From Bacillota bacterium (GTDB lineage: Bacteria > Eremiobacterota > SpSt-956 > JAKJGF01): a DNA stretch of 14,973 bases. Both the position numbers and the translations under genes were made by a program. The notes beneath the pieces are model-generated. The model worked only from the letters and a program-made list of their open reading frames with translations, was not told where the DNA came from and did no database searches. The DNA is taken from positions 1-14,973 of the forward strand of contig JAKPQU010000259.1 in NCBI GenBank assembly GCA_029555925.1, read 5' to 3'. Positions 5,673 through 12,554 of this stretch are shown piece after piece. Each line of letters begins with the position of its first letter. The first letter of the stretch is position 1.

Positions 5673-8600
5673 ATAAGCTTTAGGAACATCGCCTCTCAGG
5701 AAAGACATAACAGCGTCCAGAAGATTTTCTCTGTCAAGTTTTATCTGATAATTATCTATACCTGCTTCCAGACCTTTTTTAATATCTTCCTCCCTCGTCA
5801 TGGCAGTAAGAGCCATTACTTTCAAGTGAGCAAATCTATCATCTGATTTTATTTTCTTTGTAAGTACATATCCATCCATAACAGGCATTTCAATATCGGT
5901 TATCACAAGATCTACCCTGTTATTACAGAGTTTCTCAAAACCATCTTTCCCGTCTATTGCTTCCACAACTTCATATCCCTGACTTACAAGATAGTTTTTA
6001 ACATGGCTTCTAAAAAAATTTGAATCTTCTACAAGAAGTATTGACGGTTTTTTATTATCTTCCATAACAACAGCTTCTCTTTCTTTAAACCACGCAGGTT
6101 CAGCCATCTCAACTATTTCAAAAATATCAAGAAAGAGTGTTGTCACATTGTCTATAATGGCAGAACCAAGTACTCCCGGCTGTTTTAAGGTATGAGTATC
6201 TATATCAAAGGTTAAAAGCTTGGTATCTACAATATTTCTGGCTATTAAGCCTATATCTCTGTCTTTTATTTTAAAGAGAATCATATAGAGGTTTGTCTGT
6301 TCCGGCGGTGTGTCCAGAGAAAGATATGTTTCAATTTTTACGACAGGAAGGCTTTTTCCTCTGTATTTAATAAGATTTCTCCCCCCTATAGTTTCAATAT
6401 CGGAACTCATAATTCTATCAATCCTGGATACAAGTGAGAGGGATATGCCGAACTGTTCCCTTGTGCCGTTATTAAATAAAAGAACTGATTGTGCATCTTT
6501 TATATCTGTATCCGATCTTTTATCCTGTTCTTCCATAGCAGCCAGTTCTTCTTCCTGAACCAGTCCGCTGTAATTTGCAATACCCTGAACATCCAGAATA
6601 AGAGCAACATGACCGTCTCCCATAATAGTAGCTCCTGCATAACATTTACAGTCTTTCATATGTCTTCCCAGGGGCTTTACAACGATTTCTTCACTGTCCT
6701 GAAGTCCGTCCACAATAAGACCATATCTCGTATTGCCTGCTGCAAGAACTACAATATTCACATCCTGTCCGTTTAATGAAACAGAAGATTCATCGCCATG
6801 AAGAACAGAGCTTAAACGGAGAAGAGGGAGAAGTCTTCCTCTCAATCTGAATACTTCAATACCATGAATGGCTTCTATCTTACTTTTCACTTCTCCCCCT
6901 TTGATTTTAACCAGTTCTACAAGATTCATCTGTGGAATGGCATAACGTTCCAATCCGGTTTTAACAAGCAGGGAAGGTATTATGGCAAGAGTCAGAGGTA
7001 ATTTAATATTTATAGTTGTTCCTTTACCCGGTTCTGACTGTACATCAATAATACCGCCGATCTTTTCAAAATTTGTTTTCACTACATCCATGCCCACTCC
7101 TCTGCCTGACAGGTCGGTAACTTTAGCGGCAGTAGAAAGACCGGGAAGAAATATTAAATTGAGGGCATCTCTTTCACTCATCATATCTGCCTCGGCCTTT
7201 GACAGGAGGCCTTTATCTATAGCTTTGGTTTTTAACCTGGACGAATCAATGCCTGCACCGTCATCTATTATATCTATATTTACCTGGCCTCCTTCATGAT
7301 AGGCACAGAGAATTAATTTACCTTCTACTTCTTTGCCTACCGATTTTCTTTTAGAAGGAATTTCTATGCCATGGTCAACGGCATTTCTTACAAGATGTGT
7401 GAGAGGATCACTCATATTTTCAACTATATTTTTATCCAGTTCCACTTCTTCGCCTTTTATAACAAGCTCTACCTGTTTACCAAGATTTCTGGCCAGATCC
7501 CTGACTATTCTCGGAAATTTGTTAAACACATTGCCTATGGGCTGCATTCTCGTACGCATGATGTTTTCCTGAAGTTCCGTAGTTATAAAATTTATCCTCT
7601 GACCTATGTTATGAAGATTATCAATATCATTTACGGACAGCATCTGCATAAGCTGATTTCTGCTCAGTACCAGTTCTCCTGCAAGGGACATGAGTTTATC
7701 AAGAAGTTTAATATCAATTCTGAGACTTGTTTCCGCCTTTTTCTCTTTTCCTTCATCTTTCAATACAGGATGGGGAACTATAGTCTCAGCAGATTCTTTA
7801 TGTTCTTTCTCTGTTTCCTGAGGCGGTGCAGAAACAGATTTTACAGGAAGCATTGCAGGAGGAGGCGTCTCTTCCTCAACCGGTTTCGCTTCATCTGTAC
7901 CATTGCTCCATTCAATAATGCTATCTTCAGGCAAATCGAGTACTCTGATAAGATGTGCTTTTTCAAGAGATGACTGATAAAGTAAATAAACAGGCATATT
8001 TGTAGGTTCTCCGTCCGTTTCTGCTATCATTTCCATATGAAAAGTAGACGTTAAAATTTCTCCTACAAAAGCTGCCTTTTGAATTAAATCCAGAGGTGTT
8101 CTTTTCTTTTGTTGACAATCTTTAATTAAATCTACATAGACAAAATATATAAAGTGACCGGGCTTATGTTTTTCTTTCAATTCCTCATAGTCATATTCAA
8201 AATCTATTGTACGACCTCTCGTATTAACTAAAATCTTGTTGAGAGTATCGCCCTGAGTGATCTTTACATCTTCAGATTTTTTTTCTGTTTTATCTGACGG
8301 TATCTGTGGTTTCGCCTGTTTTTCCTGTTTTTCCTGTGGTTTCTGCTGTTCAGCCCATGAGTTGCCCTTTTCCAGTATCTGTCTCAAAGTAGCGAGTAAT
8401 TCGGATATATCAACATCATTGCTTGTTTTATGGTCATCTATAAATCCTCTGAGTTTATCAATAGACTGAAGTATGAGATCCATAATAGAAGGAGCAGGAT
8501 TTAACTTATTATTCCTGATCAAATCCAGAATACTTTCCAATTCATGAGAAAGATGGTTAATATTATCAAGACCGTAAAAAGAGGCGCCTCCCTTGACTGT

Positions 8601-8762
8601 ATGAACGGCACGAAATATTTCATTTATTAAAGAACGATCGAAATTACTACCCTGCTTCTCAATCTTCAGGAGCGTATCTTCTGCCATCTCAATATGTTCT
8701 CTGGCCTCAACCAGATAGGCCTCCATAAGTTCATCATCCAGAAAATCATTATAACCGGACAT
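5664..8762 (-). CDS. cheA: CheA hybrid histidine kinase with fused receiver
   Basis: CheA autophosphorylates and passes phosphate to receivers. Domains in order (1032 residues): HPt with H54 in FRAVHTVKGGAS; a Q/K-rich linker; a P2-like region at about 170-285 (with GEIL); a P/E-rich linker; dimerisation helices at about 346-410; an ATPase with N-box HLVRNAVDHG (456-465), DDGAGID (500-506) and GRGVGMD (553-559). Two CheW-like domains follow (about 590-730 and 757-887), then a receiver with phosphoacceptor D956 (ITDIEMPVMDG) and K1008. The common form is about 650-750 residues with one CheW-like domain, so the second CheW-like domain and receiver are extra. An in-frame TTG three codons earlier has AAGGAG only one base away; the ATG at 8760-8762 has it at ten, so ATG is chosen. 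The gene follows the STAS gene closely. Confidence 0.95.
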   Translation of the reverse strand: MSGYNDFLDDELMEAYLVEAREHIEMAEDTLLKIEKQGSNFDRSLINEIFRAVHTVKGGASFYGLDNINHLSHELESILDLIRNNKLNPAPSIMDLILQSIDKLRGFIDDHKTSNDVDISELLATLRQILEKGNSWAEQQKPQEKQEKQAKPQIPSDKTEKKSEDVKITQGDTLNKILVNTRGRTIDFEYDYEELKEKHKPGHFIYFVYVDLIKDCQQKKRTPLDLIQKAAFVGEILTSTFHMEMIAETDGEPTNMPVYLLYQSSLEKAHLIRVLDLPEDSIIEWSNGTDEAKPVEEETPPPAMLPVKSVSAPPQETEKEHKESAETIVPHPVLKDEGKEKKAETSLRIDIKLLDKLMSLAGELVLSRNQLMQMLSVNDIDNLHNIGQRINFITTELQENIMRTRMQPIGNVFNKFPRIVRDLARNLGKQVELVIKGEEVELDKNIVENMSDPLTHLVRNAVDHGIEIPSKRKSVGKEVEGKLILCAYHEGGQVNIDIIDDGAGIDSSRLKTKAIDKGLLSKAEADMMSERDALNLIFLPGLSTAAKVTDLSGRGVGMDVVKTNFEKIGGIIDVQSEPGKGTTINIKLPLTLAIIPSLLVKTGLERYAIPQMNLVELVKIKGGEVKSKIEAIHGIEVFRLRGRLLPLLRLSSVLHGDESSVSLNGQDVNIVVLAAGNTRYGLIVDGLQDSEEIVVKPLGRHMKDCKCYAGATIMGDGHVALILDVQGIANYSGLVQEEELAAMEEQDKRSDTDIKDAQSVLLFNNGTREQFGISLSLVSRIDRIMSSDIETIGGRNLIKYRGKSLPVVKIETYLSLDTPPEQTNLYMILFKIKDRDIGLIARNIVDTKLLTFDIDTHTLKQPGVLGSAIIDNVTTLFLDIFEIVEMAEPAWFKEREAVVMEDNKKPSILLVEDSNFFRSHVKNYLVSQGYEVVEAIDGKDGFEKLCNNRVDLVITDIEMPVMDGYVLTKKIKSDDRFAHLKVMALTAMTREEDIKKGLEAGIDNYQIKLDRENLLDAVMSFLRGDVPKAYIN

Positions 8763-8792
8763 ATATGTCAAACTCCTTTCTTGCTACCTCTT

Positions 8793-9095
8793 CTAAGCTC
8801 CCGAAGATATAGTAATATATTTATCAAGTTTTAAAAGGGTAAACAACTGCATTATATCATCATTTGCACAGATAATATTCAGAGTGCCATTGAATTCCTG
8901 AAGAGCTTTATAACAGGAAATAATTACGCCGAGACCGATGGAATCAATCATATTTACAGAGGACAAATCAATCGTTATATTTACATTATTATTGCCCAGT
9001 TGAAATAAAATCTTATCCCGCAACTCATTCACCGTTTTTTCCGTTATATCAGATTCAGGTTTTATGATAACCTTTTCCGTATTATAGTCACTCAT
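8793..9095 (-). CDS. STAS-domain protein, anti-sigma factor antagonist type
   Basis: This 100-residue protein is a single STAS domain (beta-alpha fold of SpoIIAA-like regulators). The signature segment is MIDSIGLGVIISCYKAL, where S52 aligns with the phosphorylated serine of SpoIIAA (DSSGLGV). Such proteins work by partner switching: the unphosphorylated form binds a switch kinase or another target. No SpoIIAB-like kinase or PP2C phosphatase is in the window. The ATG has AAGGTGGGG upstream. The gene is first in the minus-strand chemotaxis operon, and its stop lies about 30 bases before the cheA start, so the two are probably cotranscribed. Its job in this operon is unknown; it may tie the chemosensory output to another pathway. 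Confidence 0.9.
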   Translation of the reverse strand: MSDYNTEKVIIKPESDITEKTVNELRDKILFQLGNNNVNITIDLSSVNMIDSIGLGVIISCYKALQEFNGTLNIICANDDIMQLFTLLKLDKYITISSGA

Positions 9096-9158
9096 AAATA
9101 ATCCCCACCTTATCTTGGTACCGTTCCAGATAAATGGTAACCATTATTAGTAGCTGTT

Positions 9159-9180
9159 GTCATCCCCGATTGGGAATGAC
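9159..9180. repeat. Imperfect palindrome GTCATCCC...GGGAATGAC
   Basis: Nine-base arms with one mismatch surround a four-base centre. On the plus strand it is followed within ten bases by a T6 run, but no plus-strand gene ends here. It resembles the GTCAT(T/C)CCC palindromic repeats dispersed in many bacterial genomes. It would lie in the leader of the che transcript. Confidence 0.5.
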
Positions 9181-9223
9181 AGATTGTTTTTTCGGACACT
9201 CTTTTATCTGTTTCGGCACCTTA

Positions 9224-9251
9224 GTGACGCGTGACGCGTGACGCGTGACGC
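9224..9251. repeat. Heptad repeat array, four perfect GTGACGC units
   Basis: Four exact tandem copies of the 7-base unit lie about 130 bases upstream of the STAS gene start. The same unit, or one-base variants, recurs upstream of cheW and of both kinase genes, and just after the second kinase gene. Confidence 0.9.
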
Positions 9252-9341
9252 ATAATAGAATACACGCTTATAACCATTCCAGCAATATAGAGTAGTTCTA
9301 AAAAGTTTTGTCCTAAAGTTTCTCTACATACTCGCAACAGG

Positions 9342-9355
9342 TAAATAGCTATTTA
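9342..9355. promoter_or_regulatory. 14-base perfect palindrome, possible operator
   Basis: TAAATAGCTATTTA is a perfect palindrome in the gap between divergent genes, the usual place for a dimeric repressor site. No regulator gene is nearby and such A+T-rich palindromes can arise by chance. Confidence 0.3.
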
Positions 9356-9529
9356 ATCTTTTTCGGACATTACTTTTTGTACTTACTCTAAAACTCTCAA
9401 CATTATTATAATATATATCGGCGAATTAATAAATCACATTAGTTATTTTCCTTATAATAGTTAATATCGGATAAGAAGAAAAAAAATTAAGATATTTATA
9501 AATAATTTAAAAAATTATTTTCTATAACG

Positions 9530-9558
9530 TTCAGCCTGTCCTGTAAATATGTTATACT
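9530..9558 (+). promoter_or_regulatory. Extended -10 promoter for the phosphoesterase gene
   Basis: TATACT at 9553-9558 is preceded by TG one base upstream (an extended -10). A weak -35 (TTCAGC, 9530-9535) lies 17 bases before it. Transcription would start about 25-30 bases before the ATG at 9594. Confidence 0.55.
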
Positions 9559-9593
9559 ACCGTTAATTATCATTTAATGAGGTGGAATTTTAT

Positions 9594-10088
9594 ATGTTCA
9601 TAGCTGTAATGAGTGATTCTCATGATAATAAAAATAAACTCAGAAAAGCCATAAATTTAATCAGGGAAAAAAACTGTGAAATTCTTATACATTGCGGGGA
9701 TTTTACTTCTCCTGACATGTTATATGAATTCAGTGAATTTGCCGGTAAGGTCTATGGAGTATTCGGAAATATTGACAGAGATACACTTTACATGAAAAAA
9801 ATAGCAGACTCGGAGGTACAGAATATAATCCTTATGGGCAGTGAAGGAGATATCAATATAGAGAATAAAAAAATAGCCTTTACCCATTATCCTGAGATTG
9901 CAAACTCTCTGGCAAGAACAGATCTGTATGATCTCGTATTTTACGGCCATACACACAGGCATAAAATAAACAGAGTAAATGAAAAAACATATCTTATTAA
10001 TCCCGGGGATATAAGCGGAAGATATGGAAAAAGCACTTTTATATTTTACGAACTCTATACAGGAGAAATGGAAAAAATAGATCTTTAG
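9594..10088 (+). CDS. YfcE/MJ0936-type metallophosphoesterase
   Basis: This 164-residue protein is a compact calcineurin-like phosphodiesterase. The two-metal site is complete: D8 and H10 (SDSHDN), D36 (HCGDFTS), N59 (FGNID), H98 (FTHYP) and GHTH (118-121). The family hydrolyses phosphodiesters in the cytosol, usually in a Mn-dependent way, and the natural substrate is rarely known. The late motif is NPGDISGRYG where NPGS is common. An in-frame GTG four codons upstream is part of the ribosome binding site (GAGGTGG), so the ATG at 9594-9596 is the likely start. The gene stands alone on the plus strand, 500 bases from the divergent che operon and upstream of the kinase pair, which has its own promoter. 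Confidence 0.9.
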   Translation: MFIAVMSDSHDNKNKLRKAINLIREKNCEILIHCGDFTSPDMLYEFSEFAGKVYGVFGNIDRDTLYMKKIADSEVQNIILMGSEGDINIENKKIAFTHYPEIANSLARTDLYDLVFYGHTHRHKINRVNEKTYLINPGDISGRYGKSTFIFYELYTGEMEKIDL

Positions 10089-10095
10089 AGAATTA

Positions 10096-10124
10096 TTGAT
10101 TTTTACCCTGACTTTATTTATAAT
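10096..10124 (+). promoter_or_regulatory. Sigma70-like promoter of the first kinase gene
   Basis: TTGATT (10096-10101), a 17-base spacer and a perfect TATAAT (10119-10124) lie just past the phosphoesterase stop codon. The same arrangement with the same boxes precedes the second kinase gene. A leader of about 105 bases would result. Confidence 0.75.
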
Positions 10125-10131
10125 GAATTCA

Positions 10132-10159
10132 TAAATCCGTAAATTTTCGGAAGGATTTA
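10132..10159 (+). promoter_or_regulatory. Hairpin at the start of the first kinase leader
   Basis: TAAATCC (10132-10138) and GGATTTA (10153-10159) form a seven-base stem with a 14-base loop, beginning near the predicted transcription start. No T-run follows it. Confidence 0.35.
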
Positions 10160-10193
10160 CCGAGCTAAGCATAAACATGTAATAAATGTTTTC

Positions 10194-10215
10194 CTCCCGT
10201 CACGCGTCACGGGAG
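10194..10215. repeat. Heptad-derived inverted repeat in the first kinase leader
   Basis: CTCCCGT and ACGGGAG are seven-base arms around CACGCGTC, so the centre carries the heptad unit (GTCACGC, reverse of GTGACGC). It lies between the promoter and the GGAGG ribosome binding site, 21 bases before the GTG start. It argues against the upstream ATG at 10186 as the true start, because that ORF would run through the repeat. Confidence 0.65.
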
Positions 10216-10236
10216 CATAAATGGAGGCTACTGCAA

Positions 10237-12390
10237 GTGAGAGAAAGAGATGAAGAAGGTAACCTTTTACCTGATACTGTTTTGTCAGATAGATATAAAA
10301 TAATTAAACTGATACATACCGGTACAATAAGCAGAATATACAGCGGATTTGATTGTAAGTATAAAAAAAACGTATTTATAAAGGAAATAACCCAGTATAC
10401 AGATCCTTCCTTACGTCAGCAGGCAATAGAACAGTTTAAATGTGAAGCAAAAATCCTGTTTAAATTAAAGCATAAGAGTCTTCCCGGATTTATAGATTAC
10501 TTTGATTACAGAGAGAGCAGATATCTTGTCCTGGAATATATAGAAGGGAAAAAATTAACCACCTTTGTAGAAGACCGGAAAGATTTTCTCCTCGAAAAAC
10601 AGGTAATCGACTGGGGTATAGAATTGTGTGATGTCCTTCTCTATCTTCATAATATGAAACCTGCCCCTGTCATCTTCAGAAATATGAATCCCGAAAGTAT
10701 TATAATTTCATCAGACGGGACATTAAAACTTATAGACTTCGGGACTTCCAAAATACATGAGGAACAGAAAAAAACACTTGGTATAGCAAAAACTATAACA
10801 CCACATTATTCTCCCATAGAACAGCATGTAGAATCTACTGATAAACGGTCTGACATATATTCACTGGGAGCGACTATGTATTATTTAATAACAGGGGAAA
10901 GCCCTATGGACTGCATAGACAGATCCCTTGAAGATGAGCCAATGGAACCATGCAGTCGGATTAATCCAACTGTTTCCTCTGACCTTGAAAGAATTATAAT
11001 GAAAGCCATGGAAATTGAGAGGGATGACAGATATCAGGATGTAGAATATATGAAAAATGACCTGGCAGCTCTGCTGGTAAAAGGGAGTTCAGAAAAATCT
11101 TCAGGAGAAAATAAAAAACCTTTAAAATTTATGGAAGCCCTTACCTGTGAAGCAAAGACCAGAGTAAAAGACAATCTGCAGCAACCGGCGAGATCATTAT
11201 TTATGACAAGAAAACCGGTAACTTCTCCCAGACCTGCGCCGGAAAAAATGTTCCGTAGAAGGGATAATTTTCAGGAAGCGTTACCAGGTTATATTACACC
11301 TGTTCAAAAAGTGGAAGAAGTTGACTGGAAACATGATAATACCCATGAGAGTAATCTCCGTCCTGCTGCCAAAAAAAGTCTCTTTAAAAGGCATAATCAG
11401 GCTTTAATCGAATATGTTCCTGCCATAGAACCTCCGGAACAGGAAAAAAAGAAATCTTACGGTAGATGGGAAAAGTCCAGAGACTTTTATGTAGATATAT
11501 CGGGCGATAAACAAACAATAAAAGAACAGGCCTTTAAAGATATCTTTAAAACAATTCCTGAGAAATCTGTTCTTTCAGAGAGCAACATGATTGCAAAGAG
11601 ATATAAAATTCTTACACTGCTCCACTGCGGTCATAACACCCGTATATATAAATGCTCTGACAGAGAAACAAAGAGAGAAGTGGTAATAAAGGAATTATTT
11701 CTAGAAGACTCTTTACCTGCCATTTATAAAAAAGAAATCATAAAACAATTTCGTATTGTAGTGGGATTATTCTTAAAATTCAATCATCCCAATCTTCCAC
11801 AGCTTCTGGATTATATCGAATCTAAAGAAGGCAGATATGTAGTAATGGAATTTGTAGAGGGCAGTAATTTAGAGGAATTAATAACAAAAAAGCCTGACCT
11901 GCCAAGAGAAAGTCAATTAATCAGATGGGCCTTACAATTATGTAATATCCTGGGATATCTTCACGGCATAAAACCTGATCCTGTCATATTGAGAAATCTC
12001 AAACCTGATAATGTATTTCTTGACAGTAAAGGAGATATAAAACTTCTTGGGTTCGGACTGTGTAAAATACTCAATCCTGATAGAAATACATCTTCTATAA
12101 TAAAAATGGCCAATCTCCACTACTCTCCTCCCGAACAGTACAGCGGCCTCACAGATACACTGACAGATATATATTCTCTGGGTGCTACTTTATATTATCT
12201 TGCAACAAAGGTTCATCCCGTAGATTCCATAGAACGTACCGTAGGTACAACAGGTCTGATTGGAGCCTTCCAGTATAACCAGTCGATTTCCAATAGATTT
12301 TCTGCCATAATAGACAGGGCAATTAACCTGAAAAAAGCAGATAGATATCAATCTGTTGCGGAAATAGAAAGGGATCTCAGGAGTCTCTGA
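10237..12390 (+). CDS. Dual kinase-domain protein, both domains lacking catalytic residues (paralogue 1)
   Basis: This 717-residue soluble protein has two Hanks-type kinase folds (about 17-280 and 452-717) joined by a charged linker. N-terminal domain: K49, alpha-C E70 and D167 (IDFG) are kept. The HRD site reads FRN (N149) and the metal-binding Asn is S154, so catalysis should be lost. C-terminal domain: K485 is kept, but alpha-C Glu is V508, HRD is LRN (N587) and DFG is GFG (G605). Both glycine loops keep one Gly (H-x-G-x-x-[ST]-R-I-Y). Activation-segment ends (HYSPIEQ, HYSPPEQ) and the structural Asp of DIYSLGAT are intact, so the folds are probably sound. The GTG start has GGAGG nine bases upstream and aligns residue for residue with the next gene; an ATG at 10186 lacks a binding site. 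It probably acts as a pseudokinase scaffold. Confidence 0.92.
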   Translation: MRERDEEGNLLPDTVLSDRYKIIKLIHTGTISRIYSGFDCKYKKNVFIKEITQYTDPSLRQQAIEQFKCEAKILFKLKHKSLPGFIDYFDYRESRYLVLEYIEGKKLTTFVEDRKDFLLEKQVIDWGIELCDVLLYLHNMKPAPVIFRNMNPESIIISSDGTLKLIDFGTSKIHEEQKKTLGIAKTITPHYSPIEQHVESTDKRSDIYSLGATMYYLITGESPMDCIDRSLEDEPMEPCSRINPTVSSDLERIIMKAMEIERDDRYQDVEYMKNDLAALLVKGSSEKSSGENKKPLKFMEALTCEAKTRVKDNLQQPARSLFMTRKPVTSPRPAPEKMFRRRDNFQEALPGYITPVQKVEEVDWKHDNTHESNLRPAAKKSLFKRHNQALIEYVPAIEPPEQEKKKSYGRWEKSRDFYVDISGDKQTIKEQAFKDIFKTIPEKSVLSESNMIAKRYKILTLLHCGHNTRIYKCSDRETKREVVIKELFLEDSLPAIYKKEIIKQFRIVVGLFLKFNHPNLPQLLDYIESKEGRYVVMEFVEGSNLEELITKKPDLPRESQLIRWALQLCNILGYLHGIKPDPVILRNLKPDNVFLDSKGDIKLLGFGLCKILNPDRNTSSIIKMANLHYSPPEQYSGLTDTLTDIYSLGATLYYLATKVHPVDSIERTVGTTGLIGAFQYNQSISNRFSAIIDRAINLKKADRYQSVAEIERDLRSL

Positions 12391-12408
12391 GAAGTTCGCA
12401 GATCACCA

Positions 12409-12437
12409 TTGATTTTTCTTCCCGGTTTATTTATAAT
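12409..12437 (+). promoter_or_regulatory. Duplicated promoter of the second kinase gene
   Basis: TTGATT (12409-12414), 17 bases and TATAAT (12432-12437) repeat the promoter of the first gene. The bases around them (ATTGATTTTT and TTTATTTATAAT) are also shared, so promoter and gene were probably duplicated together. Confidence 0.75.
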
Positions 12438-12453
12438 TGTCCCGTAATAAAAA

Positions 12454-12518
12454 GTGAATCGTGAGTCGTGAATGTGAATGCCATGTCTGCTCACGACTCA
12501 CGACGTACGATTCTTTTT
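12454..12518 (+). terminator. Heptad-repeat hairpin followed by T5, terminator or attenuator
   Basis: The left arm (12456-12471) consists of GTGAATC/GTGAGTC/GTGAAT-type heptads. The right arm (12491-12513) is their complement with one extra seven-base unit (12500-12506). GAATCGT pairs with ACGATTC and GAGTCGTGA with TCACGACTC. TTTTT follows at 12514-12518. It could end the first kinase transcript. Because it also lies after the second gene's promoter and before its ATG, it could attenuate that gene. Confidence 0.65.
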
Positions 12519-12554
12519 AGAATCACCATATAAATTCAGGAGAACAGTTGTTCA

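Larger units (their letters stand above)
9096..9593. other. Divergent intergenic region between the che operon and the phosphoesterase gene
   Basis: No gene, tRNA or other RNA gene is seen in these roughly 500 bases. They hold an imperfect hairpin (9159-9180), four heptad repeats (9224-9251), a 14-base palindrome (9342-9355), and a directly repeated TTTTTCGGACA (9188-9198 and 9359-9369). A very A+T-rich stretch (about 9400-9540) leads to the phosphoesterase promoter. The promoter of the minus-strand che operon should lie here. I could not pick a convincing one, and no sigma28-type pair was found. Confidence 0.6.

Noticed and set aside
7371..7973. 200-codon plus-strand frame opposite cheA
   Set aside because: It lies entirely antisense to the conserved CheA catalytic core, has no recognisable domain and reads as a biased shadow frame.
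8763..8771. TTG at 8769-8771 as start of cheA
   Set aside because: AAGGAG is only one base from the TTG but ten bases from the ATG at 8760-8762.
9224..9251. CRISPR array from the tandem repeats
   Set aside because: The units are seven bases with no spacers and no cas genes are present.
9181..9260. Sigma28 (FliA)-type promoter for the che operon
   Set aside because: GCCGAAAC on the minus strand resembles the -10 box, but no TAAA-like -35 sits at the required distance.
9720..10178. 152-codon minus-strand frame opposite the phosphoesterase
   Set aside because: It overlaps a gene with a complete metal-binding motif set, is antisense to it, and has no family resemblance or ribosome binding site.
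10186..10236. ATG at 10186 as start of the first kinase gene
   Set aside because: It has no ribosome binding site and the added 17 residues run through the heptad inverted repeat. The GTG at 10237 has GGAGG at good spacing and aligns with residue 1 of the paralogue.
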